Of a DNA stretch of 64,000 nucleotides, positions 51,201 through 59,842 are shown piece by piece. The DNA is taken from positions 1 to 64,000 of the forward strand of contig JBKQHM010000056.1 of the NCBI GenBank assembly GCA_052148775.1, in the 5' to 3' direction. Position numbers and translations under genes: made by a program. Numbering within the stretch: position 1 is the first letter of the stretch; the number at the start of each line of letters is the position of its first letter. This DNA is from CAVZRC01 sp052148775. GTDB taxonomy: Bacteria; Planctomycetota; Planctomycetia; Isosphaerales; Isosphaeraceae. Below the pieces are notes generated by a model. That model made no database searches. It was not told where the DNA came from and was given only the letters and a program-made list of their open reading frames with translations.

Positions 51201-51512
51201 TACCGGCGATCCCTCGCCATGCTCGAGACGGAGGAGCGGCCGACGCCGGTGGACCTCTATGACATGGCCTGCTGCCGATCGCTGATCGCCGGCGCCGCGA
51301 CGGCCGCCGGATCGGGCCTGACCGCCGCCGAGGGCCGGCTCGAGGCCGAGCGGGCCGTCGCGGGCGTCCGCCGTGCCCTCGACGCCGGCTATCCCAACCT
51401 CGGGTGGATTCGCAAGGACCCCGACCTCGACCCGATCCGATCCCGGCCCGACTTCCAGCTCCTGATGATGGACCGGGAATTCCCGGACGATCCGCTCGCG
51501 CCGGGCGACTAA
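48255..51512 (+). CDS. Receptor-type Ser/Thr protein kinase with TPR repeats (copy 2)
   Basis: The protein is about 1,085 residues and is a close paralogue of the kinase at 13689-16910: the same leader domain (LLIGLLALQNGLVEQDALIR-AFRAWTRDKS), kinase domain from about residue 136 (HARGGLGAVFVALDAELNRE, VALKQILDHH, HRDIKPANVIV, VVDWGLAKAL), membrane helix near 457-480 (VSVAAAAVLMAVVGLSAVLV) and C-terminal TPRs ending LAPGD. The activation segment GTPAYMSPEQ is kept. The ATG at 48255 aligns with the start of the paralogue. The 3' end overlaps the converging addA gene by 4 bases. Confidence 0.93.
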   Translation: MDTPDATNRDLLIGLLALQNGLVEQDALIRAFRAWTRDKSRPIAEVLAAQGDIDADDRAVLEALAVKHLRRHGDDAERSLAAIRTDRSLRDELAKLGDPAIDATIGHIGGSGATENDPERTGSYASGAAPGDGHRFRVLRPHARGGLGAVFVALDAELNREVALKQILDHHADDPTSRTRFVLEAEITGGLEHPGIVPVYGLGNYGDGRPYYAMRFVRGDSLKETIAAFHADESLKKDPGRRSLELRKLLRRFVDVCNAIDYAHTRGILHRDIKPANVIVGKHGETLVVDWGLAKALGKAEPGAGSDERTLMPSSASGSAETLPGSAMGTPAYMSPEQAAGDLGRLGPRSDVHSLGATLYCLLTGKPAFEQDDIGAILRAVGKGDFPPPRKLDATIDPALEAVCLKAMALSPEDRYATARALADDVERWAADEPVTAWREPWSRRFRRWARRNRTAVSVAAAAVLMAVVGLSAVLVVQARANESLKLANARHEESNRREVKANADLKSANERERARFALAQEAIRTYYTGVSEDLLLKEKEFGSLRTKLLRGAREFYRRLEGLLEGQDDRESRLALGRAYHDLGDLTGAIGSQEDAMAAHRRGLDLLDAMVLDAPDDAQARYELARASREIGSLLGATGRTDEAMAAFDRARTTLRSLVESGPADDRVRGELAMAEQRYGSYASGAGRPGEELASYRRARDILESLVAANSSDERARLELAATCNNIGLMLSRAGRGGEADAAFDRARELCEALVASDPAEPRFAHELARTLGNWSASRSGGSRILGGLATLDRARKALEAAAEDSPSNLILQADLAWIGTLIGRYHSDAGRDIEAVSAFERALAAREKLARARPTATRHVEQMVQLHYYLAEIHEHAGRSAAARASYESAISIGERGIRTFPSDLALYEQLAYPFEGWVRFLAAHGEAAEARSARERMRAVVDTLVEAGASAVPPSRRAGFLRRLGTALGATGRAEEAVAHYRRSLAMLETEERPTPVDLYDMACCRSLIAGAATAAGSGLTAAEGRLEAERAVAGVRRALDAGYPNLGWIRKDPDLDPIRSRPDFQLLMMDREFPDDPLAPGD

Positions 51513-54500
51513 TCGATCACCCCATCGGAGCCATGCCGGACCACCCACCCCGGGCCGATCGGCGCGAACCCGCTCGCGGCGGCGGCCCGGTTCGAGAATT
51601 CAAGCCGCAGCTCCGGACGCTCGCGGCCGGCCCCCGCGTCGGCGAGGACGATGACCTGCCAGAGACCCCGGCCGTCGCGAAAGAGCACGTCGCAGGCCCC
51701 ATGATACACCGACTCCCCCACGGGCATCGTGAAGGCGAAGTCGTACCGCACCGAGCCCGGGTCCGCCTCACGCAGGGCCCGGAACGCGGGGACGTCCCAC
51801 AGGGCCTCCATCCGCCGCATGGCCTCGACCATCAAGCTCGGATTCGCCGCCGGGACCTGCCGCTCCGACGCCCGGCCGGCGATCGCATCGAAGGCATCAC
51901 CCCGACGCCAGCCGGGGTCGCGCAGCATCGCGCGGACCAGCCCATCCAGCCGGGCGGCGCGCGGCGATAGGCCCGCGGCCGGGTCGAGGTCGAGGTATCG
52001 CGGGACCGGCACGCGACGCGACGAGGCCACGCGCTCCGTCGGCGCCGCCCGCGCGATCGCCTGCTCGATCGCCCCGATCGACGAGCCGGACGACGTCGCG
52101 GCGCGCTCGCCGCGCGGCTCGGGAGGCTCCATCAGCCGGACCGCAACCGACGACGCCCCCGACGCGACCCGGCACGCGCCGGTCGATCGGTCGAACCGCT
52201 CGTCCAGCAGCCGCATCGCGGGCGACGTGGACCGCACCGGCTCGTCAGGGCCGAGGCCCGCCGAGAGAATCAAGGCGTCGCGGGCCCGGGTCGTCGCGAC
52301 GTAGAACAGCCGCAGCGACTCCTGCTCGTCGTCGGCCTTTTCGAGCGTCAAGTAAGCCTGCCAGGCGAAGCCGGCCGCCTCCGCATCGCCCGACGCCTCG
52401 CCCGAGCCGGGCGGCGGCTGCGGCGGTCGCACGACCAGGCCGAGGTCGGGATGGAACGCCACCAGGGGGCTCCGGCCGCTCGACGCGCGGGCCAGGTCCG
52501 GCAGCACCACGATGGGGAACTCCAGCCCCTTCGCCTGGTGGATCGACATCAACCGAATGCTGGCGCCCGATTCGTCGGTCGTCGCCGCCTGCTCCTCGCG
52601 CGGCTCGTTCTCCAGGTCGGCCCGCAGCCGGGCGACGAACTCGGCCAGCGTGAAGCCGCCCTGCCGGTCGAAGTCGCGCGCCAGCCGGACGATCTTCCGC
52701 GCGTTGGCCAGCTTGCGATCGCCGAGGAACTCGCAGACCACCGCCGCCTCGAACCCGGACTCGTCCAGCACCCGCGCCACCAATCGCGCCATCGGCACGT
52801 GATCCTTGGCCGATCGCCATCGCGAGAGCAGATCGAGCGCCCGCGTCGCGCGTTGACGGTCCCTCGGCGAGAGCCCCTCGATCTAGTCGAGGCGGTGGAT
52901 GCCGGCGGTCAGGCCGCCGTCCTCGAACGACGTCGCCAGCCAGAACAGCCCCTCGTCGCTGACGCCGAAAAAAGGGCTCCGCAGCGCGCCGGCCATCGCG
53001 ATCTCGTCGAACGGGTCTTCGACCACCGAGAGCAGGTTGATCACGTCGTGGATCTCCTGCTGAGCGTAAAAGGCCGAGCCGCCGATCGTGTGGTAGTCAA
53101 ACCCCTCATCGGCCAGGGCCGACTCATACGGCCAGAGGTCGGTCATGGCGCGGAACAGGAGCGCGACGTCGCCGGGGTGGGCCGGCCGGTTCGCGTCGAT
53201 CGCCCGATCGAAGACCGGCCAGCCGGCGTCGAGCCGCTCGCGCAACCGACGCGCCAGGCATCGGGCCTCGAGCATCCGCCGATCGTGGGCCGACCGCTTC
53301 GATCCGGAATCCGCCTCGGCCTCGGCCTCCGGCTCGGGCGGCGCCGGCCAGAGGAACTCGACCGTCGGCTGGCCCGTGTCCTCGCGACGGATCGGCAGGA
53401 GGTGATGGCCGTCCTCGTCGTCGCCGAAGGCGTCGCCGAACAACGCGTTGACGAAGTCGATGACGCCGGGGACGCTGCGAAAGTTCTCGGTGAGGCTGAG
53501 CCGGCCCGGCGCGGGGAACTCGGATCGCCAGTCGCGGAAGATCGACGGCTCGGCGCCTCGGAACCGGTAGATCGACTGCTTGACGTCGCCGACGAGGAAC
53601 AGCCGGCCCGAGAGGAACTCCGAGCCGCTGAGCAGGCGGAGGATCTCGCCCTGGACCGCGTCGGTGTCCTGGAACTCATCGACGAGCACGAACTCGACCG
53701 ACGGGGCGCCCGAGTCGGACTCGGGGTCGGGGAGCACGGCCTCGGGGTGGTCGCGGAGGAGGTCGCGGGCCATGACGATCAGGTCGTCGAAGTCGAGCCC
53801 GCGGCGTCGATGCTTGAGCTGCTGGTGCTCGCGACGGACGACCATCGCCAGCCGGGCGAACCGCAGGCTCTGCTCGGCGGCGGCGAGCACGGCCGCGTCG
53901 TCCCAGGCCATCGCCGGCTTGACCCGCTTGTTGATGTCGTCGCGGAGCGCGGCGATCGCGTCCTTGACGGACTCGTAGACGTCCTCCGACGGCCAGGACC
54001 CTTTACGCGGCAGGTCGTTCACGCGGAGCAGCTCGACGAGGCCGTCGAGTTGCGCGGCGGAGCAGGGGGCCTCGCCCGCGTCGAAGTCTCGCAGGGCGTC
54101 GAGCAAGGCCAGGCGGCGCTCGTGGATCTTGGGATGGGTCGTGTCGAGGGCTTCGAGCACCCGCCCGCAATGCCGGACGACTGGCCGGACACGGTCCCGG
54201 ACGGCCGGCCAGAGCCGTTGGGCGTACTGAGCGCGCCAATGATCGACGATGGCCTCGGGATCGAGCCGGCTCCACTCGTCGAGGCCAGAGGCCCCGCGCA
54301 CCGAGGCCAGCCGGCCGAGGGCCTCGCGGACCTGACGCAGGCCGTAGTCGGTGCCGAGGTCGATCAGGTCGGGGTCTCGGGCCGCCAGCAGGAGCCGCAA
54401 CGCCGAGCGGACCGCCTCGTCGCGGAGCGAGCCGGCGATCGACTCGTCGAGGATGACGAACTCGGGGTCGATCCCGACCTGGAGCGCGTGTCGGCGGAGC

Positions 54501-54856
54501 AGTCGGGTGCAGAACTGGTGGAACGTCCCGATCGGGGCCGCGTCCAGTCCGCGGAGCACGGCCCACCATCGCGATGGATCAACTCCTTCGGCCGACGCCA
54601 GCTTCGCCCGGCATCGGGCGCGAATCCGCTGCCGGAGCTCCCGCGCGGCTTTCTCGGTGAACGTCAAGGCGACGAGGGCACGCAGCGGACGGCCGCCGTC
54701 GTCGTCGAGCGCCGAGAGGAACCGCTCGGTGAGCACCATCGTCTTGCCGCAGCCGGCCCCGGCGCTCAGCGCCACGCTGGAGCCGGGGACCTCCAGCGCG
54801 CGGCGCTGCTGGGTGGTCAGGGGGAAGGCCGAGGGTGATGGGGCGGGGCTGCTCAT
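51509..54856 (-). pseudogene. addA: AddA-type UvrD helicase/nuclease with an in-frame amber codon
   Basis: From the ATG at 54856 the frame encodes a UvrD/AddA helicase: Walker A SVALSAGAGCGKTMVLTERF, LTFTEKAARELRQRIRARCR, RRRGLDFDDLIVMARDLLRD, FVLVDEFQDTDAVQGEILRL, GRLFLVGDVKQSIYRFRGAE. After LTAGIHRLD a TAG (52885-52883) interrupts the frame, and the same frame resumes IEGLSPRDRQRATRALDLLS with helicase motifs (IRLMSIHQAKGLEFPIVVLP, LRLFYVATTRARDALILSAG) to 51509. Full span is 1,116 codons. A single C-to-T change from CAG (Gln) would explain the stop. The C-terminal nuclease domain is degenerate: GACDVLFRDGRGLWQVIVLA lacks the DYKT motif. It could be readthrough, two polypeptides, or a sequencing error. 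Confidence 0.85.
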
Positions 54857-54883
54857 GTCGACCGATTCCGCGGGTCATGCTGG

Positions 54884-55052
54884 AAAGCCTGAACTACTTC
54901 TCCTCGTTCCCACGCTCCGCGTGGGAATGCCGTCCTGGACGCTCCGCGTCCCGACGGTTTCCCGGCCGCGAAGTAGACTCAGACGACGCAGAGCGTCGAA
55001 GACGGCATTCCCACGCAGAGCGTGGGAACGAGATTCAAAGCCTGAACTATTT
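54884..55052. repeat. Palindromic repeat insertion flanked by 16-bp direct repeats
   Basis: CTCGTTCCCACGCTCCGCGT then GGGAATGCCGTC (54903-54934) and its inverse (55001-55032) form 32-base arms with a few mismatches around a core with smaller hairpins (GACGCTCCGCGTC at 54938-54950). AAAGCCTGAACTACTT (54884-54899) and AAAGCCTGAACTATTT (55037-55052) flank it, a likely 16-base target duplication with one change. The right copy contains the addB stop codon. The element thus sits between addB and addA. Confidence 0.8.
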
Positions 55053-58000
55053 GTGCTTCCGCGTGCTACGGCTCCGTTCGACGGCCAGCTCCGGGGCGAT
55101 CGCCCGGTCGTGGTGCTTGGACGCCAGCCGGGCCTGGCGAATCCGGCAGATCGCCCGGAAGTCGCAGAAGCCTTCGCAGCCGTCCACCTGCGAGTCGACC
55201 ACGAACACGCCCCGGCGCAACCGTTCGACCAGCTCGGCGACGTAGGATTCGAGGGCTTCCCGCACGGCCTTCCACTCGGCGAAGGCGATCGCCTTGTAGC
55301 CGTCCTTCCGCAAGGCCCAGTAGCCGACGTCGCGGAGCGTGAGCGCGCGGTCCGGCAGGATGATCTGCTCGACGGCCATGGCATAAAGCGGAAGCTGGAG
55401 GTACCGGGCGCTGCGGACGTCCGTCGGCGAAGGGCCGGCGCCGCTCTTGTAGTCGATCACGCGGAAGCCCCGGCCCTCGGGCGAGTCCACCAGGTCGATC
55501 CGATCGATCTTCCCCTGGAGCCGGACCGCCCGCGGCCCCCGGCCGATCTCCAGGTGGGGAAAATCCGACGCCTCGGCGCCGAACCCGACCTCGAACCGAT
55601 GCGGGATCGGTCGCGCACTCGGATCATTGTCGTATTCGCGCAACTGGTCCAGGTAGCGCTCAATCGTCTGGATCAGCCGGCGGCGCTCGATCTCGGCCAG
55701 GCCGAGGTCCACCTCGGAGGCGTCGACCATCTCGACGTTCAGCTCGGCCCCGACGGCGATCCGAGCCAGGTCCTCGGGCGTCTCGTCGTCGCGGATGTTC
55801 TGCTTCATCTGCTCGAGCTGCTCGAGGATGTTGTGAATCCGGCTGCCGCGTTCGGTGTAGTCCTCGTCGATCTCGTCGCGACGCTCGGCCGGTTCGAGCT
55901 TGAGCACATATTTGCAGAAGAACTGGAACGGGCAGGCGATGTAGGTCTCGAGCTGGCTGGCGCTGAAGCGATAATTCGCGTTGAAGGTGTCGGCGATGTC
56001 GAGCACCACGTTGCCGTCGGAGAGGAGCCCGTCGTACTCAGCGAAGGGCGTGCCGCGCGTCCGGCTGGCGAGCACCTGGAGCGCGGCGGCGGTGCCCTCC
56101 AGGACGCGGCGATGGGCCGGACGGCCGGCGATCACCGAGAGCGCCGAGAGGTCTCCGCGGGTGCGGGCCAGGGCGGTCGCCCGGACGCGACGGTCGCCCG
56201 GCGAGCCGGCCAGCTCCGGCGAATCGACCAGCGCCGGGTCCACCCGGCCGATCGACACGTGGCACGCGGCGGCGGCCTCGGGGGTCAAGAGCTCGATCAG
56301 CTCGTCGAGGAACCCCGCACGCAACAGCTCCTGGCCCTTGGCGTTCGTCGTCGGATAGATCAGGACCACGCCCGAATCGGCCGAGCCAATGACCCGGAGG
56401 AAGCGGAGCATCTCGCGGGAGAAGGCCCGACGGCTGGCCTCGTCCGGAAGCGCACCGGGGCGGAGCGAGAGGAACGCCTCGACGGCATCGCCGGCCGGGA
56501 ACGTCAGCTCGGCCAGGTCGGCCAGGATGACGTACGCGGCCCGGGCGCCCTCGACCTGGCCGACCGTGGCCATCCGGACCGACCCCGGCCGCATCGGCGG
56601 GGCCGGCACCTTCAGATCCAGCACGATCGACTCGACCTCGCGCACGAACGCCGACCATCGCCACGGCTCGTCGCCCCGGCCGAGCCATTCGAGGATGCCG
56701 GCCTGGTCCTCCAGCGCGTCCCGGAGCTGATCCAGGCCCGCGTCGTCGGGATCGCCCAGATGCAAGGTCTCGACGATGTGGAGGAGGTTGACGACCTGGG
56801 CGGCGAACCGCCGGGGCTGGTCGAGCGGGGCCAGCAGGGCGAAGAGCTTCGACACGGTCTCCAGCCCGATCCGGGCGCGATGGGCCTTCACCGTCCCGCC
56901 CTTGCCCTCGGAGACCGCGCGTTCGAGCCAGCGGAGCAACGGCTCGCGGCCCCGGAAGACGGAGGACGTCTTGATCACCGAGGCCGACGCCGCCAGCGAG
57001 TACGGATCGGCACCCGGCCAGTCGGGCCGGACCTGCCCGTTGCGCAAGAGGCGGATGAGGTGGTCGGTCACCCAGCCCCCGACCGGCAGGCCGACCGCCA
57101 GCAGCAGCGCGGCGACGGCCGGGTCGGACCCGAGCGGCCGGGCCGGCTCGGCGTGGACGGGCAGGCCCCAGTCCCGCATGAGCTCCAGCGCGATGTCCGC
57201 CTGCTCGCTCCAGTCGGGGAACACGACGAGGACGTCTTCCGGGTCGGCCCCGGCGTCGAGCAAGGCGCGGACCTCCCGGGCAAGCAGCCGGCCGGCGCCC
57301 TCGCCCTGGGGTGCCCCCCGGATGGTCAAGCCCTGCGTGACCGAGACCCCGGCCGAACCGGCCGCATGACCGGGGAAGTCCTGACGAAACAGGGCACACT
57401 CCACGGCCCGCAGGCCGGCCGGCCGCCAGATGTCCGGCCGCGGGACCGGCACCTCGTCGAAGGCGAGCGCGCGGAGCCGGTCGCGGACGCCGGAGGTGGA
57501 CTCATAGAGAGCGCCCGACGACGCGCCGGGCTCGTAGGCCAGCGTCACCCGGACCGACCGCGCCGTGCGCAGGGCATAATCCAGCACGCGCCAATGCGCC
57601 CGGGAAGGGGATTCCCAGTCGAGGAACGTCACCTGGTCGAGCGTCGACAGCGTCGCGGGCGGGGGCGACAGCCGACGCGCCACCCAGACGGCGAACCCCG
57701 TCTCGTCCGCGGCCTTCAGCTCGCCGAGGAGCCTCCGGTAGCGGACGAAGACGGCCCACTCGGCGGCGGCCACCGGATTCTCGGGGGCCGGGTCGCGGGT
57801 CCGCTTCTCGGACGCGGTCCAGTCGGCGATCCGGGCCCGGAGCTGGCGACGGTACCCCGGCCAGTCGATCACCGAGGCGATCGCCTGGAGCTCGCCCGCC
57901 TGGCGAGCCTGCCGCACCGCCTCGCCGAAAACCGCCACGGCGGCGCCGGCCGACAGGCAGGCCCGGCCCCCCTCCAGCTCGCCCCGGACCGACTTCCAGA

Positions 58001-58196
58001 GGTCCGACCAGCACCAGACCCGAGGACCGGGGCCGGCCTGGCCCGACCGGATCGCCAGCTCGCGACGCACCTGGTCGCGCGCGATCGCCGAGGGGACCAT
58101 CCACAGGCTCGAGGGATCGGCCGAGGCGCCGGCCAGTGCGTAATCGCGCAGCACGGCCCCGTACGGCCCGGTCCAGAGCAGTCGCTCGCCCGCCAT
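55047..58196 (-). CDS. addB: AddB-type helicase-nuclease subunit with PD-(D/E)XK domain
   Basis: The 1,049-residue protein is an AddB-type inactivated helicase plus C-terminal nuclease: N-terminal LLWTGPYGAVLRDYALAGAS, helicase-like VGQVEGARAAYVILADLAEL and FSREMLRFLRVIGSADSGVV. The C-terminal part has FSASQLETYIACPFQFFCKY, VRLQGKIDRIDLVDSPEGRG and FRVIDYKSGAG (D...DYK active site), and the iron-sulfur cysteines in CEGFCDFRAIC with the Cys of ACPFQFF. With AddA it resects DNA double-strand ends for recombination. It starts 27 bases after uppP ends and precedes addA (broken). The Walker A of functional helicases is absent, as usual for AddB. The start at 58196 (MAGERLLWTG) is clear. Confidence 0.9.
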   Translation of the reverse strand: MAGERLLWTGPYGAVLRDYALAGASADPSSLWMVPSAIARDQVRRELAIRSGQAGPGPRVWCWSDLWKSVRGELEGGRACLSAGAAVAVFGEAVRQARQAGELQAIASVIDWPGYRRQLRARIADWTASEKRTRDPAPENPVAAAEWAVFVRYRRLLGELKAADETGFAVWVARRLSPPPATLSTLDQVTFLDWESPSRAHWRVLDYALRTARSVRVTLAYEPGASSGALYESTSGVRDRLRALAFDEVPVPRPDIWRPAGLRAVECALFRQDFPGHAAGSAGVSVTQGLTIRGAPQGEGAGRLLAREVRALLDAGADPEDVLVVFPDWSEQADIALELMRDWGLPVHAEPARPLGSDPAVAALLLAVGLPVGGWVTDHLIRLLRNGQVRPDWPGADPYSLAASASVIKTSSVFRGREPLLRWLERAVSEGKGGTVKAHRARIGLETVSKLFALLAPLDQPRRFAAQVVNLLHIVETLHLGDPDDAGLDQLRDALEDQAGILEWLGRGDEPWRWSAFVREVESIVLDLKVPAPPMRPGSVRMATVGQVEGARAAYVILADLAELTFPAGDAVEAFLSLRPGALPDEASRRAFSREMLRFLRVIGSADSGVVLIYPTTNAKGQELLRAGFLDELIELLTPEAAAACHVSIGRVDPALVDSPELAGSPGDRRVRATALARTRGDLSALSVIAGRPAHRRVLEGTAAALQVLASRTRGTPFAEYDGLLSDGNVVLDIADTFNANYRFSASQLETYIACPFQFFCKYVLKLEPAERRDEIDEDYTERGSRIHNILEQLEQMKQNIRDDETPEDLARIAVGAELNVEMVDASEVDLGLAEIERRRLIQTIERYLDQLREYDNDPSARPIPHRFEVGFGAEASDFPHLEIGRGPRAVRLQGKIDRIDLVDSPEGRGFRVIDYKSGAGPSPTDVRSARYLQLPLYAMAVEQIILPDRALTLRDVGYWALRKDGYKAIAFAEWKAVREALESYVAELVERLRRGVFVVDSQVDGCEGFCDFRAICRIRQARLASKHHDRAIAPELAVERSRSTRKHK

Positions 58197-58223
58197 CGGG
58201 AGCCCCTTTCGATCCTATCGACG

Positions 58224-59057
58224 TCAGAACGCGGCCAGGACGACGATCGCCAACAAGACCAAGTATACAGAAAAATACCAGGCGTGTCCCTCTCGGACAA
58301 TGCGGAATAGCCAGTAGATGGCGAAATAGCCGACCACGCCCGCCAGGGCGGTGGCGGCGACCGCCTGCGCGACACGGTCGGTCGTCAGGGTGGCCGGGTC
58401 GATGTCCTTGATCTCCTTCACGGCCGCGCCGAGGATCGCCGGAACGGCGATGAGCAGGCTGAAGCCGACCGACCAGGTCCGCGACAAGCCCAGCGCCAGC
58501 GCCATCGCGATGGTCATGCCGCTACGGCTGACGCCCGGCAGGGGGGCGAGCATCTGCGCCACGCCGATCAAGAGGGCATCCAGCCAGGTCGTCTCCGCCG
58601 GACCCTTGGTGCCTCCGCGACGGCTCAGCCTCGCCGAGAGGATCAGCGCCGCGGCCGTGACCAGGAACCCGATCCCGGCCACCGTGGTCCCCTCGAACGC
58701 CTTCTTGATATACTTCATCAAGAACAGCGCCAGGGGGATCAGCGGGGTGGTCGCCACGATCGCCAGCAATCCGACCCGGACGATCTGATCGCGGCGGAAC
58801 CCTTCGGGCACCTCGGCCGAACCCAGCAGCCCGCGCAGGCCCTGGATGATGCACGCCCGATTATAGACCAGGATCGCGGCCGTCGTGCCCAGGTGGAGGA
58901 TCACGTCGAAGAACAGGTTCTCCTCGCCCGAGTGCGACACGCCCGTGATCCGGGCGAAGATGTTCTGGAAGACCAGCAAGTGGCCGTCGCTCGAGATCGG
59001 CAAGAATTCGGTGATCCCCTGCACCAGGCCGAGGACGAGGGATTCCAACCATTCCAT
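58224..59057 (-). CDS. uppP: Undecaprenyl-diphosphate phosphatase
   Basis: The 277-residue membrane protein has the BacA/UppP motifs MEWLESLVLGLVQGITEFLP then ISSDGHLLVFQNIF (acidic residue and SS-GHL motif) and PLPGVSRSGMTIAMALALGL (PGxSRSG motif). About eight membrane helices are evident. It removes phosphate from undecaprenyl diphosphate, recycling the carrier lipid for cell-wall and surface-sugar synthesis. Here SSTGHL, the usual form, is SSDGHL. It follows pgsA (54-base gap) and precedes addB (27-base gap), giving a probable rimO-pgsA-uppP-addB-addA unit. Length is normal. Confidence 0.95.
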   Translation of the reverse strand: MEWLESLVLGLVQGITEFLPISSDGHLLVFQNIFARITGVSHSGEENLFFDVILHLGTTAAILVYNRACIIQGLRGLLGSAEVPEGFRRDQIVRVGLLAIVATTPLIPLALFLMKYIKKAFEGTTVAGIGFLVTAAALILSARLSRRGGTKGPAETTWLDALLIGVAQMLAPLPGVSRSGMTIAMALALGLSRTWSVGFSLLIAVPAILGAAVKEIKDIDPATLTTDRVAQAVAATALAGVVGYFAIYWLFRIVREGHAWYFSVYLVLLAIVVLAAF

Positions 59058-59111
59058 AAGGTATCTTTTCCGGTGAAAGTGAAGCGGTCGACCGGCGGCG
59101 GACGAGCGACG

Positions 59112-59720
59112 TCAAGACTGGCCGCGCAGCCGGGGCATGGCGACCCAGACGTAGATCAGGCCGCTGTAGAGCGTCAGACCCACGGCCGACCAGGTGAGGA
59201 TGTCGCGGGTCAGGACGAGTCCGGGCGGTGCCGAGGGGGCCAGGGACAGGACCAGCAGGATGGCCGAGATCGAGGCGCACTGGACCAGCGTCTTAAGCTT
59301 GCCGGCGGTCCGGGCGCCGAAGGCTTGCCCCTGGCCCTCCAAGTGGCTGCGCAGCCCCTGGATCATCAGCTCCCGAATGATGATGGCCGTGACCATCCAG
59401 GCCCGGACCCCGGTGCCCGGGATCGTCGCCAGGTAGACGTAACACCCGGCCACGATCACCTTGTCGATCAGCGGGTCGAGTTGCCGCCCCAGCGGCGTGT
59501 CCTGGTTGAGCAGCCGGGCGAAGTAGCCGTCGAGCGCGTCGCTCGCCGCGGCAATCACGAAGATCGCCAGCGCCCAGGCGTAGGACTCATACGTGATCAG
59601 ACCGAACACGAAGATGGCCAGCACGAGCCGGCTGATCGTCAGCGAATTCGGGACGTTCCAGAACTTCCGCGGTGCCGTTGCGACCCTCGTGGAGACGCCC
59701 TCAGTTCGACTCATGGCCAC
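59112..59720 (-). CDS. pgsA: CDP-diacylglycerol-glycerol-3-phosphate 3-phosphatidyltransferase
   Basis: The 202-residue membrane enzyme has the CDP-alcohol phosphotransferase motif (SDALDGYFARLLNQDTPLGR, then QLDPLIDKV: D-x2-D-G-x2-A-R-x8-G-x3-D-x3-D). The N-terminal NVPNSLTISRLVLAIFVFGL is typical of PgsA. It makes phosphatidylglycerophosphate, the first committed step to phosphatidylglycerol and cardiolipin. About four to five membrane helices. Two nearby ATGs (59720 and 59714) are both possible starts. Length is normal. Confidence 0.93.
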   Translation of the reverse strand: MAMSRTEGVSTRVATAPRKFWNVPNSLTISRLVLAIFVFGLITYESYAWALAIFVIAAASDALDGYFARLLNQDTPLGRQLDPLIDKVIVAGCYVYLATIPGTGVRAWMVTAIIIRELMIQGLRSHLEGQGQAFGARTAGKLKTLVQCASISAILLVLSLAPSAPPGLVLTRDILTWSAVGLTLYSGLIYVWVAMPRLRGQS

Positions 59721-59766
59721 GGTTCCCTCGATTGATCATGTGTACACGGCCCACCGGGATGGTGGC

Positions 59767-59816
59767 AGGGTGGGCACGGCCCACCGGGCTTGCGACTGGT
59801 GGGCCGCGCCCACCCT
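59767..59816. repeat. Hairpin repeat between rimO and pgsA
   Basis: AGGGTGGGCACGGCCCACC (59767-59785) pairs with GGTGGGCCGCGCCCACCCT (59798-59816) with one mismatch and a 12-base loop. A partial extra copy (CACGGCCCACCGGG) lies at about 59745. It resembles REP-type repeats; it could also attenuate transcription between rimO and pgsA. Confidence 0.75.
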
Positions 59817-59842
59817 ACGGGGATGGTTCTCATGGCCCGTGA

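Noticed and set aside
52451..58310. Long plus-strand frames opposite addA and addB
   Set aside because: Shadows of the helicase-nuclease genes; no recognisable domain, unlike the minus strand.
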